From NCBI RefSeq assembly GCF_009827615.1, contig NZ_WTYU01000001.1:48501-112500 (forward strand): a DNA stretch of 64,000 bases, written 5' to 3'. Below the pieces are notes generated by a model, which saw nothing but the letters and a program-made list of their open reading frames with translations, did no database searches and was not told the DNA's origin. The translations under genes and the position numbers were made by a program. Each line of letters starts with the position of its first letter. Position 1 is the first letter of the stretch. The DNA comes from Allopontixanthobacter confluentis (GTDB taxonomy: Bacteria; Pseudomonadota; Alphaproteobacteria; Sphingomonadales; Sphingomonadaceae). Shown here piece after piece: positions 38,411 to 46,931 of the stretch.

Positions 38411-38986
38411 ATGCGACGTATTCTGGTTCTTGATGGGCATCCGCATGATGACCGCGATCATTACATTCACGCGCTCGCGTCAGCCTATGTGCAAGGGGCG
38501 GAAAAAATGCACAATGTCCGCCGGATTGACCTCGCCAAGCTGGATTTTCCCGTCCTGCGCGATCCGCAAGACTGGAAATCGGGCAGCGTTCCGGAAAGCC
38601 TGGTGCAGGTGCAGGATGCCATCGGCTGGGCTGAGCATATCGTCATCCTCTACCCCTTGTGGATGGGCGACTGCCCGGCGCTGCTAAAGGCGCTGCTGGA
38701 ACAGGTGACCCGTCCCGGCTTTGCCCTTGAGCCGCTGGAAAGCGGGATGTATCGCAAGATGCTGAATGGCAAAACAGCGCGTCTGGTGGTGACAATGGGG
38801 ATGCCGGCTGCAGCTTATGCCTTATATTTCCGCGCGCACAGCGTCAAAAGCCTGAAACGCAATGTGTTGCAGTTTGCCGGGGTGTCGCCAGTGCGCGTAT
38901 CACTGGTCGGCAGTGTGGAACGAAGCGACAAATACCGCAGGAAATGGCTGCGAAAGGTGGAAACGCTGGGCCGGTACGGGCGCTAG
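38411..38986 (+). CDS. NAD(P)H dehydrogenase (quinone) / flavodoxin-2 fold protein
   Basis: The 191-residue protein has RRILVLDGHPHDDRDHYIHAL at the FMN phosphate site, then WAEHIVILYPLWMGDCPALLKALLEQV and GKTARLVVTMGMPA. This matches the KefF/MdaB-like flavoprotein group, which reduces quinones or electrophiles with NAD(P)H. It follows ppsA by 50 bp on the same strand and may be cotranscribed or have its own promoter. No strong ribosome-binding site is visible. Confidence 0.85.
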   Translation: MRRILVLDGHPHDDRDHYIHALASAYVQGAEKMHNVRRIDLAKLDFPVLRDPQDWKSGSVPESLVQVQDAIGWAEHIVILYPLWMGDCPALLKALLEQVTRPGFALEPLESGMYRKMLNGKTARLVVTMGMPAAAYALYFRAHSVKSLKRNVLQFAGVSPVRVSLVGSVERSDKYRRKWLRKVETLGRYGR

Positions 38987-39001
38987 CTAGCGATGGCGGC
39001 G

Positions 39002-39685
39002 TCAGTCAGAAGGCTGGCTGCAGCCCGGTCGCGCGCGGGCCAGCAGATCGACCACTTCTTCATCACTGGTCTGGCCAAAATCGGCATAATGCGCGCCTAC
39101 TGCATAAAACGGCTCCGGCGTGGCCAGACAGACCACCGCGTCACACAGGGGCCGCAGGCGCGCCAATGCGCCATGCGGGGCGACAGGCACCGCCAGGATG
39201 ATTTTGGCTGGCCCTGATTTTGCCAGCGCCCGCAGCGCCGCTTCCACGGTATTGCCAGTGGCAATTCCGTCATCCACCACAATGGCAGTGCGCCCTTTGA
39301 CCTGACAGGGCGGCCCTGTCCGATAGGCCGCGCGGCGGCGCTCGATCTCGGCCAGTTCGCTGGCCACTTCTCGCTCGATATAGGCATCAGTGGCACCCAC
39401 CGTGCGGGCAATGGCATGGTCCAGCACGATTTGCGGCGGTGCGCCGTCCACAATGGCCCCGATGCCATATTCCTTGTGGCCCGGCGCGCCGATCTTGCGG
39501 ACCATGATGATGTCGAGCGGAGCGCCCAGCGCCTGTGCCACTTCGAAGCCGACGGGAACCCCGCCGCGCGGCAGTGCCAGAACGACCGGATCGGCCAGGT
39601 CCGTTTCCGCCAGCACCTGTTCCAACGCCTGTGCCAGCGCACGTCCGGCAGCAGCCCGATTGGCAAACAAATAATGCGCGTTCAT
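39002..39685 (-). CDS. phosphoribosyltransferase-family protein
   Basis: The 227-residue protein has the PRPP loop IVVDDGIATGNT near residue 130, preceded by VVLALPRGGVPVGFEVA and IIMVRKIGAPGHKEYGIGAI. Relatives occur in dormancy or stress islands: in Mycobacterium the family is fused to an erythromycin esterase domain (Rv2030c). Here the esterase is a separate gene in the same operon. The base substrate is unknown. It overlaps the upstream hydrolase by four bases. Confidence 0.9.
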   Translation of the reverse strand: MNAHYLFANRAAAGRALAQALEQVLAETDLADPVVLALPRGGVPVGFEVAQALGAPLDIIMVRKIGAPGHKEYGIGAIVDGAPPQIVLDHAIARTVGATDAYIEREVASELAEIERRRAAYRTGPPCQVKGRTAIVVDDGIATGNTVEAALRALAKSGPAKIILAVPVAPHGALARLRPLCDAVVCLATPEPFYAVGAHYADFGQTSDEEVVDLLARARPGCSQPSD

Positions 39686-40335
39686 CGGCGGCCCCCGGCA
39701 TAGGTTCTGAACCAGTCTGCTGCCAGATCGACCACCTGTTCCAGCGTGCCGGGTTCTTCAAACAAATGGCTGGCACCCGGCACTATGACCAGTTTGTGAA
39801 GGCAGGTGAGCGCGCCCGCCGCAGCCTGGTTCAAGGTGATGACGGGCGCGTCCAGCCCACCCACCAGCAGCAAGGTGGGAGCGGTGACAGCTGCCAATGC
39901 CTCATCCCCGGCCAGATCGGGGCGGCCCCCGCGCGATACAATGGCGGTGATACGGCGATCGCCTGCGGCCGCTTGCAATGCTGCCCCGGCGCCGGTGCTG
40001 GCACCGAAATATGCCGGTTTCAAAGCCGCCGTTTCAGGAAATTTGGCGGCCCAGTCTGTCGCCTTGACCAGCCGCGAGGCGAGCAGGGCAATGTCGAACA
40101 CGTTGCGGCGGTCCAGTTCTTCCTGCCGGTCGAGCAAGTCGATCAGCAAGGTCGCAAACCCGGCATCCCGCAGCCGCCGTGCCACGTAATTGTTGCGCGG
40201 GCTGAACCGCCCGCTGCCGCTGCCATGGGCAAATATGACAAGGCCAAGCGGATTATCGGGCACGCCCAGCAGGCCGGTCAGCGGCGGGTCAGTAGCCAGA
40301 TGTATTTCGCGGCAGTCCGAAATGTTCCGGTCCAT
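39682..40335 (-). CDS. alpha/beta hydrolase (dienelactone hydrolase-like)
   Basis: The 217-residue protein has LGLVIFAHGSGSGRFSPRN (oxyanion region), FGASTGAGAALQAA (nucleophile elbow G-x-S-x-G with Ser near 113), APTLLLVGGLDAP (acid Asp) and VPGASHLFEEPG (His). This completes a Ser-Asp-His triad. The substrate is unknown. It is the middle gene of the esterase-hydrolase-phosphoribosyltransferase operon. Confidence 0.88.
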   Translation of the reverse strand: MDRNISDCREIHLATDPPLTGLLGVPDNPLGLVIFAHGSGSGRFSPRNNYVARRLRDAGFATLLIDLLDRQEELDRRNVFDIALLASRLVKATDWAAKFPETAALKPAYFGASTGAGAALQAAAGDRRITAIVSRGGRPDLAGDEALAAVTAPTLLLVGGLDAPVITLNQAAAGALTCLHKLVIVPGASHLFEEPGTLEQVVDLAADWFRTYAGGRR

Positions 40336-40375
40336 TCACCTTGCCCTTCATCTATCTTTGCCGCCAATCGCCGGA

Positions 40376-41725
40376 TCAGAGGCCAAATGGCCAGACATCA
40401 GGTGCGCCGTGGGGCGTTTCGCGCCCGATTGGCGTCACTGCGCGGCTTTCCTCAAACCAGACATAGGCGTCAAACTGGTGGGCAAGCACGGCTTCGAAAT
40501 AATGGCTGAGAAATTCGGTCTGGGGCCGGTACACAACACCCACTGCGCGTTCCAGCAGCGTCTGGCTCAGGCTTTCTGCCAGCGGCGTCGCGGCATCCTG
40601 CCGCCAGTCCAGCAGGCAGCGGGACAGCCCGGTGCACCTGAACTGCGCTTCCCAGCTATCGTCGCGTGCCGGGCGCAGCGGCATGATTTGCACAGCACTG
40701 CCCCAATCAGATGCAGCAGCAACCGTGCCGCGATCCGTGCCGAAACCGACCAGCACGGCTTCATCGCCATAGGCAGTGCGGACCAGTTCGCCGATGTTGA
40801 ATTCGCCGCGCCAGCCCATGGCGGTGGCAGACGCATTGCCAATGTGGGAATTATGCGCCCACACAATGGCGCGCGCGTCAGCCTGATGGGCCATCAGTGA
40901 CTGAAGGGTTTCAAACATGTGCCGGTCCCGCAAGTTCCAGCTTTCGGCTGCACCGCGGTAGATGGACCGGTAATATTGCTCGGCCGCGCGCACGATGCGG
41001 GCATTGCGTTCGGCGCTGAAAAATTCTTCCGGCTCCTCGCCAATCCATTCCATCCGGCGCGCCAGCAAATCGCGCAATTGCGCAACCACGGCGTCCTCGC
41101 AACCTGCCAGTCCGGCGCGTTCAGCGGCGTGGCCATAACGCTGGGGCTCGTCCTGCCACGGGGTCAGGCAGCCATAGCGCTGGCGGGCGAGCCGCGCCGC
41201 GCGCGGATCATGCCGGTCAAGATAGCTGGTCACCGCATGGATTGATTCCCCCAGCGAATATACGTCCAGCCCGCGCAGGCTGGCCCGCCGGTTTTCGGGC
41301 AACGCCGCATTATGGCCCCGCAGCCAGTCTATGAAGCCGAGCATTTCCTGGTTGCGCCACATCCAGCTGGGAAATCGGGCAAAGGCTTCGCCCAGCATGG
41401 GCCGCGGGCCGGTGTGGTGGACGTAATCATTCAGTCGCGCAATATCGGGCCAGTCGCCTTCTACCGCGATGATGGTGAAGCCGAATTTCTCGATCAGATG
41501 GCGCGAAATGGCCGCCCGCGCCGCGTAAAATTCGTGTGTACCATGGGTGGCTTCGCCCAGCAGCACGATGCGCGCATCCCCGAAACGGGCAAACATATCG
41601 CCAAATTCGGGATGATCGGGACTGGGCAGACCTTCTGCATGGGCGGCAATTCGCCCTGCAATGTCGATTTTTCCAGCGAGGGACGGATGATACACCGTCA
41701 TGCCAGGGGGCCTTTCGCAGATCAT
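40376..41725 (-). CDS. erythromycin esterase-family protein
   Basis: The 449-residue protein has the family motifs RIVLLGEATHGTHEFYAARA (His near 60), IIAVEGDWPDIARLN (Glu), IVWAHNSHIGNASA (His near 290) and GVVYRPQTEFLSHYFEA. The family includes macrolide esterases, but most members are uncharacterised, and many lie in low-oxygen regulons. Macrolide resistance should not be assumed. The start at 41725 has AAGGG six bases upstream; 41701 is the alternative. It heads a three-gene operon with 40 bp to the next gene. Confidence 0.88.
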   Translation of the reverse strand: MICERPPGMTVYHPSLAGKIDIAGRIAAHAEGLPSPDHPEFGDMFARFGDARIVLLGEATHGTHEFYAARAAISRHLIEKFGFTIIAVEGDWPDIARLNDYVHHTGPRPMLGEAFARFPSWMWRNQEMLGFIDWLRGHNAALPENRRASLRGLDVYSLGESIHAVTSYLDRHDPRAARLARQRYGCLTPWQDEPQRYGHAAERAGLAGCEDAVVAQLRDLLARRMEWIGEEPEEFFSAERNARIVRAAEQYYRSIYRGAAESWNLRDRHMFETLQSLMAHQADARAIVWAHNSHIGNASATAMGWRGEFNIGELVRTAYGDEAVLVGFGTDRGTVAAASDWGSAVQIMPLRPARDDSWEAQFRCTGLSRCLLDWRQDAATPLAESLSQTLLERAVGVVYRPQTEFLSHYFEAVLAHQFDAYVWFEESRAVTPIGRETPHGAPDVWPFGL

Positions 41726-41800
41726 GCCAAACCCTTGATGACGGGGCTGACGGGAAGGGGGGAGCGGCCTTTAGAAAGCACATCGTTCCAACCCCGGCAT

Positions 41801-41814
41801 ATACGTAAATTTCC
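41801..41814 (+). promoter_or_regulatory. FixJ-box-like site upstream of the erythromycin-esterase operon
   Basis: ATACGTAAATTTCC lies 76-89 bp before the start at 41725. With the central TACGTA and TTTCC it is the closest match in the window to the published FixJ target. Confidence 0.5.
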
Positions 41815-41920
41815 GCGTGAACCGGGCGCCTGATGGGCGGGCTTCCGTGACTCTACATACAGCAGCGGCGCGCACAGTTGGTTAGGTTGCGAGTCGCATT
41901 ATGAACAAGGAAACCGCGAA

Positions 41921-42280
41921 ATGCTTCACGCCCTTATAATCGAACAAAATGCCGTAGTGGGCTGCGAATTGTCCAAACGACTGGTCGAGCTGGGCTTTGA
42001 TTCCATCGACCATGCATGGACCGAGGAAGACGCGGTCAAAATCGCTGCCAAACGTCCGCCTGACCTGGTGCTGGTGGGCGACAAGATCGAAGCAGGAAAC
42101 GGCATATCGGCCGCCCGCAGGATTTGCGAACAGCGCGAAGTGCCGGTCCTGCTGGTAACCGCAGATTCGCTACAGGCGAAGAAACGGCTGGCCGAAGGCG
42201 CAATCCTGCAAGGCCCATTCGTCCTCAGCAAATTGCCCGAAGCAATCTCCTGCGCCCGAACGCCTGCCCAATTCGCCTGA
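41921..42280 (+). CDS. single-domain response-regulator receiver
   Basis: The 119-residue CheY-like protein has no output domain. It has LIIEQNAVV (acidic pocket reduced to Glu), a probable phospho-acceptor in PDLVLVGDKIEAGNGI (Asp near residue 54), LLVTADS (Thr) and a Lys in LSKLP in place of KPF. The incomplete acidic pocket leaves phosphorylation uncertain. No kinase is adjacent. It is transcribed away from the esterase operon. Confidence 0.75.
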   Translation: MLHALIIEQNAVVGCELSKRLVELGFDSIDHAWTEEDAVKIAAKRPPDLVLVGDKIEAGNGISAARRICEQREVPVLLVTADSLQAKKRLAEGAILQGPFVLSKLPEAISCARTPAQFA

Positions 42281-42323
42281 CGGCGCCGGCTCGCAACTAT
42301 GGTTCGGGGCGGAATTCAAGGGA

Positions 42324-42413
42324 TGGCGGAGACGGAGGGATTCGAACCCTCGATAGGATTACTCCTATGGTTCCTTAGCAGGGAACTGGTTTCAGCCACT
42401 CACCCACGTCTCC
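42324..42413 (-). tRNA. tRNA-Ser (GCU anticodon)
   Basis: On the minus strand a 90-nt class II tRNA has acceptor stem GGAGACG/CGTCTCC, D-arm with GTGAGTGGCTGAAACC, anticodon loop CTGCTAA (GCT reading AGC/AGU), a long variable arm, TTCGAATC T-loop, discriminator G and encoded CCA. The long variable arm confirms the serine class. Confidence 0.96.
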
Positions 42414-42676
42414 GAACACTTACGGCTGTGGGGCGGGCCTATAACGAGGCGATTTACCTGCGGCAAGCCATGCTGGACCAAAGGTGCAAAATTAAGCTGT
42501 GCGAGCCATGTTCATTGTCGCAAAAACCCGCATATGCGAGGAGCCTGGACCGTGGCGCGGTGCTTGCGGACTCGTTTCATCGCAAATTGGATTCGGTTCG
42601 TCGCCGGTTCATTGCTGCTTAAGCGGCAAAGGCTTCTGAATGGCCCTGTTGCGTCCGTTACGGACCTGGAGGGATT

Positions 42677-43486
42677 ATGAACAGCGCCATCACGATCGGG
42701 CAGACCATCTGCAAGACCATCGCCAGAAGCGGAATTGCGCTGGTGGCTGCCGCTGCTTTTGCGGCATCTCCGCTATCTGCCCAGCAAATCGAGACTTTTG
42801 ACCCTGATACAGCGATTGATGCTGATTTGCAGGAAGCCCCCGGCGACACGCAAAGTTATGAATACGTCGCGCCCAACCAGGCCGCTGCCCAGAATTCGCA
42901 GGACATCGCGCCGGAATGGGCGGACCCGGTTGTCACATCGTCCGATCCGTCCGTGGCGGCCGGCCAGGCATCATCAGACCCGGCAGTTGCCGCAGCGCAA
43001 GGCGGCACATACGCCAAGGATGATCTGATCGGTGCTGCTGAAGGGGTGTTTGGCAAGGGCGCCGAAGGGCTTGCCCGCATGATCGAGGGATGGCTGGAAA
43101 AGCAGGGTGAGCCCAATGCCTATATCGTCGGGCGCGAAGCGGGGGGCGCGTTCATTTTTGGCGCGCGCTATGGTTCGGGCACGATGTATCACAAGGTCGA
43201 AGGCGAACGCCCGGTTTACTGGACTGGCCCGTCGGTCGGTTTTGATGCCGGCGCCAATGCCAGCAACACATTCGTGCTGGTGTACAACCTGTATGACAGC
43301 GAGGAATTGTTCACCCGCTTTCCTGCCGGTGAAGGCCAGGCCTATGTTATTGGCGGACTTACGGCGAGCTATCTTCGCAAAGGCAATGTCGTCCTGATAC
43401 CCATCAGAGTGGGCGCTGGGCTTCGGCTTGGGGTGAATGCCGGATATATGCGGTTTTCGAAGAAGCAGCGCTGGTTGCCCTTCTAA
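42677..43486 (+). CDS. eipA: EipA family periplasmic protein (DUF1134)
   Basis: The 269-residue protein has a signal peptide ending near ASPLSAQQ (about 36), a long Ala/Asp/Gln-rich disordered stretch (about 40-110), then the DUF1134 domain with DLIGAAEGVFGKGAEGLA, GREAGGAFIFGARYGSG and SVGFDAGANASNTFVLVYNL. In Brucella EipA supports envelope integrity. The ATG follows GGAGG. No operon partner is seen. Confidence 0.9.
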   Translation: MNSAITIGQTICKTIARSGIALVAAAAFAASPLSAQQIETFDPDTAIDADLQEAPGDTQSYEYVAPNQAAAQNSQDIAPEWADPVVTSSDPSVAAGQASSDPAVAAAQGGTYAKDDLIGAAEGVFGKGAEGLARMIEGWLEKQGEPNAYIVGREAGGAFIFGARYGSGTMYHKVEGERPVYWTGPSVGFDAGANASNTFVLVYNLYDSEELFTRFPAGEGQAYVIGGLTASYLRKGNVVLIPIRVGAGLRLGVNAGYMRFSKKQRWLPF

Positions 43487-43578
43487 GTCGCAGCGGAAAA
43501 GCGCAGCTATGCCGGGGCCAATAAACCGGCAGAGCAAATTAGGTTGCGAGGCGGCCCGTGCCTCGGCATGGGTGGCGC

Positions 43579-44757
43579 ATGATTCTTGACACTCTTCCAC
43601 AACAATCGCCCGATGCGCTGCTTGCGCTGATCAAGATGTATGCCGCTGACGAGCGGGCTGACAAGATCGATCTCGGGGTCGGCGTCTATCGGACGGATGA
43701 CGGCGCGACGCCGGTTTTTGCCGCGATCAAGGCGGCGGAGACGAAGCTGGTCAACGAACAGGATAGCAAAAGCTATCTTGGCCCTGAAGGGGACACCGGC
43801 TTTGTCGACGCGCTGATGCCGTATATCTTCGGCGCCAGCGCGCCAGTAAGTGACCGTATCGAAGGGATGCAGACACCCGGCGGCACGGGCGCTGTGCGTC
43901 TGGCGGTTGCCGTGGCGCGCAAGGCAGGCGTTGAGCGGGTGCATCTGGGCACGCCAAGCTGGCCCAACCATGCACAGATCCTGTCCGACATCCCCATCAA
44001 TGCTGTGTTTTTCGATCATGCCACGGATGATGGCAGGGCAAATATCGACCAGCTTCTCGGCGTGATCGCTGCAGCGGGCAAGGGCGATGCCGTGCTGCTG
44101 CACGGATGTTGCCACAACCCTACCGGCATCGATTATTCGAATGCTGAATGGGATGCGATTGCCGATGCGTTTTCGCGCAGCGAAGCCTTGCCGATCCTGG
44201 ATCTTGCCTATCAGGGGCTGGGCAGCGGGCTGGAGAAAGATGCCTATGGCCTGCGCCGTGTCCTTGGCGCGGTGCCCGAGGCGTTGATCGCCTATAGCTG
44301 CGACAAGAATTTCGGCCTGTATCGTGACCGGGTTGGCGCGCTGTATGTGATGGCTGAAAATGCAGCGCAGCTTGGCCCGATCATGTCCAATCTGAATGCG
44401 CTGGCGCGGGCCAGCTGGTCCATGCCACCTGACCATGGTGCAGCAGCAGTGCGGCTGGTGCTGCGCGATGAAAAGCTGACGCAGATGTGGCTGGACGAAC
44501 TGGCATCCATGCGCGCGCGCATTGCCGATGTGCGCGCCCAGATGGCCGCAGCAGGCCAGATTGGTAAGCTGGATCTGACGGCGCTGGCGCGCCAGCATGG
44601 CCTGTTTTCCATGCTTGACCTGACGAAGGAACAGATTGACCGGCTGCGGTCTGACCATGGGGTTTACATGGCCGGGTCCGGCCGGATCAACGTGGCCGGC
44701 CTGCACAGCGGAAATATCGCCAATTTCGTCAATGCGCTGAAAGATGTGGCTGGTTAA
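43579..44757 (+). CDS. aromatic amino acid aminotransferase (AspC/TyrB family)
   Basis: The 392-residue class I aminotransferase has DKIDLGVGVYRTDDG, GTGAVRLAVAVARKAG, HGCCHNPTGID, the PLP lysine in YSCDKNFGLYRDRVGA and the C-terminal GSGRINVAGL with the substrate Arg. It exchanges amino groups between aromatic or acidic amino acids and 2-oxoglutarate. Tryptophan or tyrosine preference cannot be read from sequence. The start at 43579 fits homologues. Confidence 0.92.
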   Translation: MILDTLPQQSPDALLALIKMYAADERADKIDLGVGVYRTDDGATPVFAAIKAAETKLVNEQDSKSYLGPEGDTGFVDALMPYIFGASAPVSDRIEGMQTPGGTGAVRLAVAVARKAGVERVHLGTPSWPNHAQILSDIPINAVFFDHATDDGRANIDQLLGVIAAAGKGDAVLLHGCCHNPTGIDYSNAEWDAIADAFSRSEALPILDLAYQGLGSGLEKDAYGLRRVLGAVPEALIAYSCDKNFGLYRDRVGALYVMAENAAQLGPIMSNLNALARASWSMPPDHGAAAVRLVLRDEKLTQMWLDELASMRARIADVRAQMAAAGQIGKLDLTALARQHGLFSMLDLTKEQIDRLRSDHGVYMAGSGRINVAGLHSGNIANFVNALKDVAG

Positions 44758-44802
44758 TGGGGCCAGTTAAGGGGGCTGGCTGGTCGCCCAAGTTGGAAAA
44801 GT

Positions 44803-44819
44803 CGGCTGAACGTCAGCCG
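44803..44819. terminator. hairpin between convergent aminotransferase and ribE genes
   Basis: CGGCTGA and TCAGCCG form a seven-base perfect stem around ACG, overlapping the ribE stop codon. No T run follows, so terminator activity is a guess. Confidence 0.4.
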
Positions 44820-45430
44820 CGTAGCGATTGCATCCGCTGGAGATAGCGGGCCATCGTATCAATCTCCAGATTGACGGCGGACCCTTTCACAAGGGTACCC
44901 AAGGTGGTGACTTGTGCTGTGTGCGGAATGATGTTGAGCGTGAAATGCACCGCCCCGTCCGGCTGGTCTTCCACTGTATTTACCGTCAGTGACGCGCCAT
45001 CCACGGTGATGGAGCCTTTGGCAGCAATATAGGGCGCAAGGTCTGCCGGCGCGCTGATGACCAGCCGGGTCGAATCGCCAATGGCAGATGTTTCGACAAC
45101 GCTGCCAACTGCATCGACATGGCCAGTTACGATATGCCCGCCCAGTTCATCGCCCATGCGCAGGGCTGCTTCCAGATTGAGCGTACGGCCTTCTTCCCAC
45201 ATGCCCGGAACGGTGCAGGATATGGTTTCGCCAGAAATATCCACGGCAAACCACGCATCGCCAGGCTGGCCGCCACGTTCCACCACCGTCAGGCATACGC
45301 CCGAACAGGCGATGGACGCGCCGATCGCCATTTTGGCAGGGTCGAAGGGACAGGCGATGCGCGCGCGCAGATCGCCTTTTTGCTCGGCGCTTTCGATGGA
45401 ACCGAGCGCGGTGATTATTCCGGTGAACAT
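44813..45430 (-). CDS. ribE: riboflavin synthase, alpha subunit
   Basis: The 205-residue protein has two tandem lumazine-binding barrels: MFTGIITALGSIES...GASIACSGVCLTVVE and VDAVGSVVETS...GSITVDGASLTVNTVE. It joins two lumazine molecules into riboflavin. It overlaps the end of ribD by 16 bp and is cotranscribed with it. Confidence 0.96.
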   Translation of the reverse strand: MFTGIITALGSIESAEQKGDLRARIACPFDPAKMAIGASIACSGVCLTVVERGGQPGDAWFAVDISGETISCTVPGMWEEGRTLNLEAALRMGDELGGHIVTGHVDAVGSVVETSAIGDSTRLVISAPADLAPYIAAKGSITVDGASLTVNTVEDQPDGAVHFTLNIIPHTAQVTTLGTLVKGSAVNLEIDTMARYLQRMQSLRG

Positions 45431-46401
45431 GGTGTGCGCTCATAGGCCTCGAACAGGTCGCTGCCAAGTTCCCGCCGATCAGCCAGTTTCCACCGGCCAT
45501 GGGCCTGGCGAAGATCGGTCAGCCCGATGTCGGTCAGCGCAGGCTTGCCGCCGCCTATCAGGATGGGCGCGCGGTAAAGATGAATCAGGTCCACCAGATC
45601 AGCCTTGAGGAACGCCGCAGCCGTCTGCGCGCCGCCTTCGAGATACAGATATTGCACACCTGCCAATTGCGCGATCTGTTGGGGGGCGGAAACTGTCGCT
45701 ACATCGCCGCAATTCCCGGACCGGGTCAGCACAATGCGGTTCGGGCTGCGGCTTTCCAGCCCTGCCAGCCTGACGCCGAGGTGCGGCTTGTCGCTGCGCC
45801 AGGTGTTGCCGCCCACCAATATGGCATCGGCCTGTGCGCGCTGTGCATGGACATGGGCGCGTGCCACATCGCCTGTGATCCACCGGCTCTGGCCATCGGC
45901 CAGCGCAATGCAACCATCCAGCGACAGCGCCAATTTCAAGGTCACATGCGGGCGGTTATTACGCTTTACCATCTGATAGCCTGCAAGGCTGGCATCAGCA
46001 GGCGCGCTCGCCACCCGCCGCGTTTCGATGCCTGCTGCCGCAATGCGCACAGCGCCAGTGCCGCAGGTGCGCGGATCGGGGTCTTCCACTGCGTAAACCA
46101 GCGTTTTAACCTGTGCCGCCACGATCAGATCTGCACAGGACGGGCCGCGCACAGACACATGAGCGCATGGTTCAAGCGTGCAATATAGAGTTGCGCCTGC
46201 CGCATTGCTGCCTGCCTGTTCCAGCGCAACGGCTTCGGCATGGGGCCTGCCGCCCGCCATGGTCCAGCCGCGCCCCACCACGATATTGTCTTTAACGATG
46301 ATGGCGCCCACGCCCGGATTGGGCCTGCTTAATGGCCGCGCCCGCTGCGCCAGCCGGGCTGCTGCTGCCAGCCAGTCGGCATCACTCCGCAGGTGTTGCA
46401 A
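45415..46401 (-). CDS. ribD: bifunctional riboflavin deaminase/reductase
   Basis: About 328 residues. The zinc deaminase domain has PHAEAVAL and TLEPCAHVSVRGPSC (the second Cys pair is not the usual TPPC). The reductase domain starts near 150 with PHVTLKLALSLDGCIA and has DAILVGGNTWRSDKP and YLEGGAQTAAAFL. No ATG is in frame near the expected start; TTG at 46401 has GGAAGAG upstream, overlapping the preceding gene by 20 bp. It is followed by ribE. Confidence 0.92.
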   Translation of the reverse strand: MQHLRSDADWLAAAARLAQRARPLSRPNPGVGAIIVKDNIVVGRGWTMAGGRPHAEAVALEQAGSNAAGATLYCTLEPCAHVSVRGPSCADLIVAAQVKTLVYAVEDPDPRTCGTGAVRIAAAGIETRRVASAPADASLAGYQMVKRNNRPHVTLKLALSLDGCIALADGQSRWITGDVARAHVHAQRAQADAILVGGNTWRSDKPHLGVRLAGLESRSPNRIVLTRSGNCGDVATVSAPQQIAQLAGVQYLYLEGGAQTAAAFLKADLVDLIHLYRAPILIGGGKPALTDIGLTDLRQAHGRWKLADRRELGSDLFEAYERTPCSPE

Positions 46402-46849
46402 CCGGCTCTTCCAGCAATCCTGCGCGGCGGCGAATTTCCATTTTGCGGGCATTTTCGGCAGCCAATTCGTTGGCCCGTTCCCTGGCCGCCTCGCGCTCGA
46501 TAGTCTCTACATCCATGCCCGAAGCGCGGCCAAGTGTGCGGTATAGTTCGCGTTTGGCTTCTTCGTTTTCTTCCACCAGAACTGCAATGGCATCCTGCGT
46601 TTTCTGGTTTTCCAAATTGCTGGCGATAATTTCTTCATCGGTCCGGTTGTCGGCAAAACTGGTGATGTAGGTGACATTGGGCCGGGCGGGCGGGCCAATC
46701 ATGGTTTCACCCATGATCTGGTACATGATGGTGAAGGTGATCAGCATCGACACGCCCAATATCGGCCAGCGATAGGGCGTGGGTTTGCGGAATTCACTGA
46801 TGAAATCGGAAAAACCGCCGACCGGATTGATTTTGTCGATAATACCCAT
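46382..46849 (-). CDS. single-pass membrane protein with coiled coil, unknown function
   Basis: The 155-residue protein has one helix (WPILGVSMLITFTIMYQI, about 29-46), then a long charged coiled coil (NQKTQDAIAVLVEENEEAK to ARKMEIRRRAG). Its 3' end overlaps the ribD start. The start at 46849 is chosen because homology-like content begins at MGIIDKINPVGG. A role in riboflavin genes is not evident. Confidence 0.75.
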   Translation of the reverse strand: MGIIDKINPVGGFSDFISEFRKPTPYRWPILGVSMLITFTIMYQIMGETMIGPPARPNVTYITSFADNRTDEEIIASNLENQKTQDAIAVLVEENEEAKRELYRTLGRASGMDVETIEREAARERANELAAENARKMEIRRRAGLLEEPVATPAE

Positions 46850-46931
46850 GGGCCGATAAATAGCGACTGGAACCGGGTTTCGCCAGTGCTGCCCGCGCCA
46901 GGCGAGAAATTTCAGGCAATTTTGTGCCGGA

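Noticed and set aside
40376..41725. macrolide resistance gene
   Set aside because: The erythromycin esterase family name does not prove macrolide hydrolysis; context points to a stress protein.
41901..41939. 12-codon frame (MNKETAKCFTPL) ahead of the receiver gene
   Set aside because: It could be a leader peptide, but it overlaps the real start and has no amino acid run or attenuator hairpin.
43507..44706. 399-codon minus-strand frame
   Set aside because: It mirrors the aminotransferase gene, whose PLP lysine and Arg motifs are intact.
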